A stretch of 9,956 nt of DNA, from positions 1 to 9,956 of the forward strand of contig SAAR01000117.1 in the NCBI GenBank assembly GCA_009916335.1. The letters are read 5' to 3'. Numbering within the stretch: the stretch's first letter is position 1; each line of letters begins with the position of its first letter. The notes under the pieces were generated by a model. The model made no database searches, was not told where the DNA came from, and worked only from the letters and a program-made list of their open reading frames with translations. The stretch comes from Erysipelotrichia bacterium (GTDB lineage: Bacteria > Bacillota_I > Bacilli_A > Erysipelotrichales > Erysipelotrichaceae). Made by a program: the position numbers and the translations under genes. Shown here piece after piece: positions 1 through 7,007 of this stretch.

Positions 1-2
1 CA

Positions 3-1496
3 GTATTAGAAGAAACATCCAGCCAGAAACTATTCAATCACTTATTTGAGGCATGCAATATTCTAAGAGGGCCAATAAATCAGGATGAGTATAAGTCTTA
101 TGTAACACCTATTTTATTCTTCAAGAGATTATCAGATGTATATGATGAAGAAACTGAAAAGGCATTAAGAGAGTCTGGCGGAGATACAGAATTTGCATCA
201 TTTGACGAAAACCATAGCTTCAGAATCCCTGATGGCTGTCATTGGAATGACGTGCGAAACGTTAGTTCAAATGTCGGAATAGCAATCGTTAATGCTATGA
301 GTGGAATTGAAAGAGCTAATCCAGACACGTTAAATGGCGTATTCAGTTCCTTTGACGATGCCACATGGACAGACAAATCAAAACTATCCGATGACAGACT
401 AAAAGATTTAATTGAACACATGTCATCTATTAAAGTTGGAAACAATAATTATTCATCCGATGTAATGGGTGATGCGTATGAGTTTTTAATAAAGAAATTT
501 GCTGATTTATCCAAGAAAAACGCTGGTGAATTCTATACACCACGTTCAATAGTAAAACTTCTAGTAAACTTATTAGATCCAAAACCAGGAGACGAAGTTT
601 ACGATCCTGCATGTGGTACTGGCGGAATGCTTATTGAAGCTATCAATCATATTAACAATGACAAGTTGACTTACGGACGCATTTATGGTCAAGAGAAAAA
701 CTTGTCAACATCTGCAATTGCTAGAATGAACTTATTTTTGCATGGCGGAAAAGACTTCAAGATACTTCAAGGAGATACATTAAGAGAGCCTAAGTTCTTG
801 AGAGCGGGTAAAGTACAACAATTTGAGTGCGTAATAGCAAATCCTCCGTTTTCATTAGATAAATGGGGTTCAGATCAATTTGCTGTTGATGCATATGGAC
901 GTAATATTTGGGGATGTCCAACTGACTCAAATGCAGACTTTGCTTGGCTACAACACATGGTCTCATCAATGAAACCCAAAACTGGTAGATGTGCTGTAGT
1001 ACTTCCTCAAGGCGTATTATTCAGAGGCGGGAAAGAAGCAGATATGAGAAAACGATTAATTGAATCTGACAAACTTGAATGTGTAATCACGTTAGTTAGC
1101 GGAGTCTTTTACTCAACAGGAGTATCGGCTTGCATACTATTGTTAAACAATAATAAAGCACCAGCACACAGAGGAAAGATCTGCATGATAGATGGCTCAA
1201 AGTTCTATACGCCTAAGAGAGCTCAAGTTTTTATGACACAAGATGACATCGATAAGGTATTTAAAATCTACCAAAACTACGAAGATGAAATCGAAGTGTC
1301 TAAAGTTATTACAATCAAAGACGCTAAGGAAAACGACTACTCACTTGCCTTAAATAACTATATAGAGAAGAAGAAAACTGAAACAGCTACACCTGAAGTG
1401 GTGAAAAAGCAATACTTCGACGCTTACAACAATATGATAAAAGCAGAAGAAAAGATGAAAAAATTGTTAATTGAAGGAGGATACATCAATGAGTAA
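3..1496 (+). CDS. hsdM: Type I restriction-modification DNA methyltransferase subunit HsdM, first copy (5' end outside window)
   Basis: This is an N6-adenine methyltransferase subunit of a type I restriction-modification enzyme. It uses S-adenosylmethionine and is directed to its site by HsdS. The frame is open from position 3, and the visible protein has 497 residues. The N-terminal helical HsdM domain is present from the first residues (EYKSYV, LFFKRLSDVYDE, then HWNDVR), so a later internal GTG at 252 is not the start. Probably only a few N-terminal residues are missing. Motif I, the SAM-binding loop, is DPACGTGGML at visible residues 201-210. The catalytic motif IV is NPPF at 280-283. The C-terminal part carries the IKDAKENDYSL block also found in the next gene. 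The stop overlaps the next start codon by 8 bp, so the two are probably translationally coupled. Family assignment is certain; which half-site it modifies is unknown. Confidence 0.96.
   Translation, partial: VLEETSSQKLFNHLFEACNILRGPINQDEYKSYVTPILFFKRLSDVYDEETEKALRESGGDTEFASFDENHSFRIPDGCHWNDVRNVSSNVGIAIVNAMSGIERANPDTLNGVFSSFDDATWTDKSKLSDDRLKDLIEHMSSIKVGNNNYSSDVMGDAYEFLIKKFADLSKKNAGEFYTPRSIVKLLVNLLDPKPGDEVYDPACGTGGMLIEAINHINNDKLTYGRIYGQEKNLSTSAIARMNLFLHGGKDFKILQGDTLREPKFLRAGKVQQFECVIANPPFSLDKWGSDQFAVDAYGRNIWGCPTDSNADFAWLQHMVSSMKPKTGRCAVVLPQGVLFRGGKEADMRKRLIESDKLECVITLVSGVFYSTGVSACILLLNNNKAPAHRGKICMIDGSKFYTPKRAQVFMTQDDIDKVFKIYQNYEDEIEVSKVITIKDAKENDYSLALNNYIEKKKTETATPEVVKKQYFDAYNNMIKAEEKMKKLLIEGGYINE
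1474..1480 (+). promoter_or_regulatory. Ribosome binding site that decides the start of the second hsdM
   Basis: AAGGAGG lies 8 nt upstream of ATG 1489, an ideal spacing. The reading frame stays open upstream to a TTG at 1471, but that codon precedes the Shine-Dalgarno itself, so ATG 1489 is the start. The site lies inside the last codons of the upstream hsdM, which suits coupled translation. Confidence 0.85.
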
Positions 1497-2982
1497 TAGA
1501 ATACCACTTGGAGAGTTAGAATCATATTTATGGGGTTCTGCCACATTATTAAGAACTAGTATTGATGCTGGTGCCTATAAACAATATATCTTTCCTTTAT
1601 TATTCTTTAAAAGAATTTGTGACGTCTACGATGAAGAAACAGCTTTAGCTTTTGAAAAATATGGTGATGACGCTCGTGAATTTTCTGACGATGAACTTCA
1701 CTTATTTGTGGTACCAAAGGGTTACCATTGGAACGATGTAAGAGAAACAACATCTGATGTTGGTTTATCAATTATTACAGCTTTTAGAAAAATAGAAAAA
1801 GCAAATATCAATAAATTAACAGGTGTCTTTGGTGATGCTGCTTGGACTAACAAGAACCGTCTTCCTGATAGATTGCTTAAAGACATCATCGAACATTTTA
1901 GCTCTAAGACTTTATCTATTGCTAACTGTCCTGAAGATGAACTTGGTCAGGGATATGAATATTTGATTAAGAAGTTTGCAGATGATAGTGGACACACTGC
2001 TCAAGAGTTCTACACAAACAGAACGGTCGTTCACTTGATGACAGAAATGCTTCAACCAAAATCAGGCGAGAGCATATATGATCCGACTTGTGGAAGTGCT
2101 GGTATGCTTATTTCAACAATCGCATACTTGAAAGCAAAAGGTGCCGAATGGAGAAATGTATCAGCTTACGGACAAGAGATTAATGCATTAACATCTGCAA
2201 TCGGAAAAATGAATTTATTCTTACATGGAGTAAAGGACTTTCATATAGTGAATGATGATACATTGAAGAATCCTGCATTCGTTGAAAACGGCGAATTGAT
2301 GCAGTTTGATATGTGTCTCGCTAATCCTCCTTACTCAATTTCTCAATGGGATAGAGCTGCATTTGAATCAGATAAGTACGGTCGAAATTTTCTTGGAGTA
2401 CCTCCTCAAGGAAGAGCAGACTATGCGTTCATTCAGCATATATTAAAGAGCCTAAAGCCTGACACAGGTAGGTGTGCTATCTTGTTGCCTCATGGGGTGT
2501 TATTCAGAAACGAAGAAAGCAAGATGAGAGAGGAATTGGTGAAGAGCGACTTGCTTGAGTGCGTAATCGGATTAGGACCTAGCCTTTTCTATAATGCACC
2601 TATGGAAGCCTGTATCATTATTTGTAAAACAAATAAAGCAGTTAACAGACGTGGCCAAGTTTTATTCATTAACGCATTAAATGAGATTACAAGAAAGAAT
2701 GCTCAAAGCTACTTAGAAGAGTTTCATATTAATAAAATTGCTGGTGCTTATTCCTCCTATACAGATATAGAGAAGTTTGCAAAAGTTGCAACAATTAAGG
2801 ACATTGCTGAGAATAATTATTCATTAAGCATTCCGCTTTATGTAAGAGTTGAAGAGAATACAGAGGAACTTGATGACAGTACCTCTAAAGAGCGTGCGGA
2901 TTTATGGTTGGAGGCCTCTGAAAACATGAAATCCAGCTTTGAACTACTAAATAAGATGTTAAGTAAGGAGGAATCAAAATGA
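1489..2982 (+). CDS. hsdM: Type I restriction-modification DNA methyltransferase subunit HsdM, second, divergent copy
   Basis: A complete 497-residue HsdM-type N6-adenine methyltransferase. It starts at ATG 1489, which overlaps the upstream stop as ATGAGTAA. The N-terminal helical domain (LLFFKRICDVYDEE, HWNDVRE) is followed by motif I DPTCGSAGML at residues 198-207 and the catalytic NPPY at 279-282. The C-terminal block is IKDIAENNYSL. It aligns end to end with the first copy but differs at many positions, so it is an old paralogue rather than a recent duplication. Ala at position 204, where the first copy has Gly, is tolerated in the family (HsdM of the EcoKI type has AGTAG), so I read it as active. 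It ends in a 4-bp ATGA overlap with hsdS. It probably joins the other M subunit and S in the methylase complex, but whether they form an M1-M2-S heterotrimer or two separate M2S enzymes cannot be read from sequence. Confidence 0.96.
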   Translation: MSNRIPLGELESYLWGSATLLRTSIDAGAYKQYIFPLLFFKRICDVYDEETALAFEKYGDDAREFSDDELHLFVVPKGYHWNDVRETTSDVGLSIITAFRKIEKANINKLTGVFGDAAWTNKNRLPDRLLKDIIEHFSSKTLSIANCPEDELGQGYEYLIKKFADDSGHTAQEFYTNRTVVHLMTEMLQPKSGESIYDPTCGSAGMLISTIAYLKAKGAEWRNVSAYGQEINALTSAIGKMNLFLHGVKDFHIVNDDTLKNPAFVENGELMQFDMCLANPPYSISQWDRAAFESDKYGRNFLGVPPQGRADYAFIQHILKSLKPDTGRCAILLPHGVLFRNEESKMREELVKSDLLECVIGLGPSLFYNAPMEACIIICKTNKAVNRRGQVLFINALNEITRKNAQSYLEEFHINKIAGAYSSYTDIEKFAKVATIKDIAENNYSLSIPLYVRVEENTEELDDSTSKERADLWLEASENMKSSFELLNKMLSKEESK

Positions 2983-4040
2983 GTAAAGTAAAACTTGGCG
3001 ATGTTGCTAGAGAACACAAAGAAACACTTAAAACCGATAAGTCTGAAATGGCTATTGTCGGACTTGAACATTTAATTCCTGGATATATTAGGTTGGTTAA
3101 TTGGGACACTAATAAAGAAAACACCTTCACTAAAGTATTTAGAAAAGGAAATGTGTTATTTGGTCGAAGAAGAGCTTACTTAAAAAAGGCTGTATATTCA
3201 GAAATAGATGGTATATGTTCTGGCGATATTACTGTAATTGAAGCTATTCCAGGAAAGATCTCTCCATTGCTTTTACCTTTCATTATTCAAAACGACAAGC
3301 TCTTTGATTATGCTGTAGGAAAGTCAGCGGGTTCTTTGTCTCCTAGAGTAAAATGGGAAGCTTTAAAAGAATTTGAATTTGAATTGCCAGAAACAATGTC
3401 TGAACAAGAAAAAATAGCAGGAGTGTTATGGTCAATGGTTGATACAAGCGATAAATATAAGGACTTGATGCAAAAAACAGACGATCTAGTTAAATCTCAA
3501 TTTATCGAGGAGATGAGTAAAATTGAAAAAACTAAGAGATTGGGCGATTTTATCAAGTATAAACCAAAATCTAAAATAAAAGCTGGTAATGGTAAAGCAA
3601 GTGGGAAATACCCTTTATTCAATAGCAGTGGAGAGCAAACTTTATGGATTGACGAAGCTGTTTATAGTGGTGAAAGTCTAATTATACCAACTGGTGGAAA
3701 AGCAGCTGTGCATTATTATAATGGCAATTGCTCAGCCACAACAGATAACTTCGTATTATCATGTACTAGTGATATGAGAACTAAGTTTTTATACCTTTAT
3801 TTCATTTCAGAAATTGAGATATTACAAAAAGGGTTTAAAGGTAGTGGCTTAGAGCATTTATCTAAGGATTATCTTGAGAGTTTGATGTTAAAACTACCTG
3901 ATTTTAATTCTCAAGATAAACTAATATATCTGCTAGACCAAAGCAATAAATCGAAATTTAAACTAGAAAAGTGCCTACAAGAACTAGAAAAAACATACAA
4001 AAAAATACTAAAAGAAAATTTAGAGAAGAAGGAGGATTAG
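2979..4040 (+). CDS. hsdS: Type I restriction-modification specificity subunit HsdS
   Basis: The DNA-recognition subunit of the type I enzyme. It binds a bipartite target and holds the M and R subunits. Its 353 residues put it at the short end for HsdS, but both halves are present. Target-recognition domain 1 spans about residues 1-137 (KLGDVA at 5-10). A conserved helix follows at about 141-178 (SEQEKIAGVL). Target-recognition domain 2 spans about 186-308 (RLGDFI, YPLFNSSG, IIPTGG, TTDNFVL), and a second, Lys/Glu-rich helix runs from about 311 to 350. The two half-repeats give the usual pseudo-symmetric layout. The start ATG overlaps the preceding stop by 4 bp, with AAGGAGG at 2965-2971. No second or truncated hsdS and no inverted repeats for TRD shuffling are visible, so specificity looks fixed here. 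The target sequence cannot be predicted. Confidence 0.94.
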   Translation: MSKVKLGDVAREHKETLKTDKSEMAIVGLEHLIPGYIRLVNWDTNKENTFTKVFRKGNVLFGRRRAYLKKAVYSEIDGICSGDITVIEAIPGKISPLLLPFIIQNDKLFDYAVGKSAGSLSPRVKWEALKEFEFELPETMSEQEKIAGVLWSMVDTSDKYKDLMQKTDDLVKSQFIEEMSKIEKTKRLGDFIKYKPKSKIKAGNGKASGKYPLFNSSGEQTLWIDEAVYSGESLIIPTGGKAAVHYYNGNCSATTDNFVLSCTSDMRTKFLYLYFISEIEILQKGFKGSGLEHLSKDYLESLMLKLPDFNSQDKLIYLLDQSNKSKFKLEKCLQELEKTYKKILKENLEKKED

Positions 4041-4043
4041 TGT

Positions 4044-6959
4044 ATGCCACTATTTAATGAAGACAATACAATAGAACAAATGGTGATTACTTCCTTAAAA
4101 AACAACGGTTGGACATATATTGAAAAAGATCATTTTCAGCGTGAACTTAATGATGTGATGGTTGAGTCAATGGTTAAGTCTGCATTGATTAGATTAAATT
4201 CTGAAATAGCTGAAGAACCATCACGAGCTGATGAAGTTATTTATAAACTTCGAACACTTATAAACTCTGTTCAACCACACAATTTAGTTACTCAAAATGA
4301 AACCTTTAAAAAGTGGGTTTTTGAAGAGAATTCATATCCTTTTGGTAAAAATGGTAGAATGGTTTCAATTAAATTTTTTGGAACTATGACAAAAGAAGAA
4401 CTAGCAAAAAACGAATATGTAGTTACTAATCAATGGTCATATCCAAGTGAAGAAGGCGGAAAAAGACTAGATATCGTACTACTTATAAATGGCTTTCCAA
4501 TTGCAATTGGCGAACTAAAAACACCTGTTCGTAGTGCTATTTCATGGGTTGATGGTGCATCAGATATCTTAAACTATGAGAAAAGTATTCCACAGATGTT
4601 CGTAACCAACGTATTTAATTTTGCTACAGAAGGCAAATGTTATAGATATGGATCTGTGAATGCACCAGTTGGTTTATGGGGACCTTGGCATACAGCAGAA
4701 CATAAACTTGAAGGCAGTTTAGCAGATGTAAAGATTTCATTAGAAGATATGATTACTCCAGAAAAAATCATGGACATATTCCAATTCTTTACACTATTTG
4801 CTACTGATAAAAAATATAGAAAATACAAAATCATATGTCGTTATCAACAATATGAAGGAGCAAACGCAATCGTTCAAAGAGTTATTGCTGGTTATCCAAA
4901 GAAAGGTCTTATCTGGCATTTTCAGGGTTCAGGAAAATCTTTACTTATGGTTTTTGCAGCTCAGAAACTACGTATGGTTCCTGAACTAAAGAATCCAACT
5001 GTAGTAATTGTTGACGATCGTATAGATCTTGAAACACAAATAACTTCCACATTCAATGCTTCAGATATTCCTAACCTCGCTAAGGCAAATTCAAAAGAAG
5101 AGTTAATTTCATTCTTTAAAGGAGATATGCGTAAGATTCTTATTACAACTATCTTCAAGTTTGGTGAAGTAAATGATCAGCTAAATGCTAGAGACAATAT
5201 TATTATTATGGTTGATGAAGCCCATAGAACTCAAGAAGGTAATTTAGGCGAAAAGATGAGACTTGCTTTGCCTAATGCATTCTTTTTTGGCTTAACAGGC
5301 ACACCAATAAACAGAGTCGACAGAAATACATTTGCTACATTTGGTGCTGAAGAAGATAGAAGCGGTTATATGAGCAAGTATTCATTCTCTGACTCAATAA
5401 GAGACAAGGCTACATTGCAACTTAACTTCGAGCCAGTGCCAGTAGAGCTTCATGTAGATCAAGAAAGTCTAGATAAAGCTTTCGATGCTCTCACTGAAGG
5501 ACTATCAGAACAACAAAAAGCTGAATTATCTTCAAAAGTTAATATGCAAGCTATCTTTTATAATCCTTCAAGAATCAAGAAAATTTGTGAACATATAGTT
5601 AAACATTACCGAGAAAAAATTGAACCAAATGGTTATAAGGCTCAAATAGTATGTTACGACAGAGTGAGCTGTATTCGTTATAAAGAAGAGCTAGATAAAT
5701 TACTTCCAGAAGAAGAGTCGACTGTTGTTATTGATACCAATAATGACAAAGAAGATAGATTCAAGAAATTTAGAAGAGACAGAGATGAAGAAGGTAAAGT
5801 TCTAGATCAATTTAGAGATCCAAAACATCCTCTTAAGTTTGTTATTGTCACTTCTAAATTATTAACTGGATTTGATGCACCAATTCTTCAAGCTATGTAC
5901 TTGGATAAACCAATGAAGGATCATACTTTGCTTCAAGCTATATGCCGTACAAATCGTATTTATGATGAAGGAAAAACTTTTGGATTAATTGTTGATTATA
6001 CTGGTATCTTTGATAACGTAGCTAGGGCATTAGATTTTGATGAAAGTTCAATGAAGAAAATTATCACTAATATCAACGATGTTAAAAAACAACTGCCTGC
6101 TTTATTGAAAAAATGTCTAAGTTATTTTATGGGAGTAGATAGAACTGTTGAAGGCTGGGAAGGTTTGATGGCAGCTCAGGAATGTCTTCCAACAAATAAT
6201 GAAAGAGATGCATTTGCTTCAGATTATCGTGTATTGAATAAAGCGTGGAATGCATTATCACCAGATGATTTTCTAATTCCATATAGAGTAGATTATCAAT
6301 GGGTATCCAAAGTTTACGAATCTGTAAAACCAGTTGATGGAACAGGTAAACTTATATGGTCATCTCTTGGACCAAAAACAATTGAATTAGTTCATCAAAA
6401 TGTATCCGTAGGCAGTGTTAATGAAGATGAAGAAATCTTAGAACTTGATGCAGATATGATTGATCACTATATAAGTAAAGGTATGGATACCAAGAAAAAA
6501 GCAAAACAAATTGAAATAAATTTAGTTGCTAAAATCCTTAGTCACAATAATGAACCAAGATTTGTTAGACTTGGAGAAAAACTCGAAGCTTTACGTGAAA
6601 GACATCAACATGGCTTAATTACAAGCATTGAATTCTTAAAGGCGTTATTAGAACTAGCTAAAGAAGCAGCAGCAGCTGAGAAGGAAGTAGTACCAACTGA
6701 TGAAATAAATAAAGGCGTAGCAGCTCTTACTGATTTATTCAACAGTATTAAAAATAAGGCTACTCCAATCATAGTTGAACGAATCGTAAAAGATATTGAT
6801 GATATCGTAAAGATAGTACGTTTTGATGGTTGGCAAGAAACTACTGCAGGTAAACAAGAAGTTAAAAAGGCCTTACGAAGCGTTGTATGGATTAAGTATA
6901 AGATCAAGGATGTTGATGTATTTGATAAAGCATATAAGTATATCGAACAATACTATTAA
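4044..6959 (+). CDS. hsdR: Type I restriction enzyme R subunit HsdR (nuclease and ATP-driven DNA translocase)
   Basis: The restriction subunit, which hydrolyses ATP, pulls DNA past the bound complex and cuts at a distance from unmethylated sites. It has 971 residues, full family length. The N-terminal PD-(D/E)xK nuclease shows D143 (RLDIVL) and E157-x-K159 (GELK). The superfamily 2 motor follows: Walker A FQGSGKS at 293-299, DEAH at 391-394, TGTP at 418-421, the RecA2 motif LLTGFD at 606-611, and motif VI QAICRTNR at 631-638. A long helical C-terminal region ends in the type expected for binding the methylase core. All catalytic residues are intact, so the enzyme should be active. ATG 4044 lies 3 bp past the hsdS stop, with AAGGAGGA at 4029-4036. 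It shares the operon with two hsdM genes and hsdS; cleavage in vivo is expected only when methylation is lacking. Confidence 0.97.
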   Translation: MPLFNEDNTIEQMVITSLKNNGWTYIEKDHFQRELNDVMVESMVKSALIRLNSEIAEEPSRADEVIYKLRTLINSVQPHNLVTQNETFKKWVFEENSYPFGKNGRMVSIKFFGTMTKEELAKNEYVVTNQWSYPSEEGGKRLDIVLLINGFPIAIGELKTPVRSAISWVDGASDILNYEKSIPQMFVTNVFNFATEGKCYRYGSVNAPVGLWGPWHTAEHKLEGSLADVKISLEDMITPEKIMDIFQFFTLFATDKKYRKYKIICRYQQYEGANAIVQRVIAGYPKKGLIWHFQGSGKSLLMVFAAQKLRMVPELKNPTVVIVDDRIDLETQITSTFNASDIPNLAKANSKEELISFFKGDMRKILITTIFKFGEVNDQLNARDNIIIMVDEAHRTQEGNLGEKMRLALPNAFFFGLTGTPINRVDRNTFATFGAEEDRSGYMSKYSFSDSIRDKATLQLNFEPVPVELHVDQESLDKAFDALTEGLSEQQKAELSSKVNMQAIFYNPSRIKKICEHIVKHYREKIEPNGYKAQIVCYDRVSCIRYKEELDKLLPEEESTVVIDTNNDKEDRFKKFRRDRDEEGKVLDQFRDPKHPLKFVIVTSKLLTGFDAPILQAMYLDKPMKDHTLLQAICRTNRIYDEGKTFGLIVDYTGIFDNVARALDFDESSMKKIITNINDVKKQLPALLKKCLSYFMGVDRTVEGWEGLMAAQECLPTNNERDAFASDYRVLNKAWNALSPDDFLIPYRVDYQWVSKVYESVKPVDGTGKLIWSSLGPKTIELVHQNVSVGSVNEDEEILELDADMIDHYISKGMDTKKKAKQIEINLVAKILSHNNEPRFVRLGEKLEALRERHQHGLITSIEFLKALLELAKEAAAAEKEVVPTDEINKGVAALTDLFNSIKNKATPIIVERIVKDIDDIVKIVRFDGWQETTAGKQEVKKALRSVVWIKYKIKDVDVFDKAYKYIEQYY

Positions 6960-6973
6960 AAGTATTTCACGAT

Positions 6974-7007
6974 AAATAATTTTCTTATGTAAGGGGGTAA
7001 ATTATTT
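6974..7007 (+). promoter_or_regulatory. Inverted repeat enclosing the ribosome site and start of the metallopeptidase-HTH gene
   Basis: AAATAATTT (6974-6982) and AAATTATTT (6999-7007) are perfect reverse complements. They are separated by 16 nt that contain the Shine-Dalgarno AAGGGGG (6991-6997). The 3' arm covers the first two bases of the TTG start codon. In RNA this would be a 9-bp all-A-U stem with the ribosome site in the loop. In DNA it could be a protein-binding dyad. The stem is weak and the surrounding DNA is AT-rich, so chance is possible. Confidence 0.4.

Noticed and set aside
1471..1489. TTG at 1471 as start of the second hsdM
   Set aside because: It lies upstream of the clear AAGGAGG Shine-Dalgarno that serves ATG 1489.
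252..1496. GTG at 252 as start of the first hsdM
   Set aside because: The frame is open upstream to position 3 and encodes the conserved HsdM N-terminal domain, so the true start is outside the window.
1489..1496. Frameshift or fusion between the two hsdM genes
   Set aside because: The ATGAGTAA overlap is a normal coupled junction, and both proteins are full length with complete N- and C-terminal domains.
2080..2109. Ala instead of Gly in motif I of the second HsdM (DPTCGSAGML) as a sign of a dead methyltransferase
   Set aside because: Ala at this place occurs in functional type I M subunits (EcoKI-type HsdM has AGTAG), and the catalytic NPPY is intact.
2979..4040. hsdS as a half-length or shuffling specificity gene
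   Set aside because: Although compact, it has two target-recognition domains and two conserved helices, and no inverted repeats or second hsdS copy are in the window.
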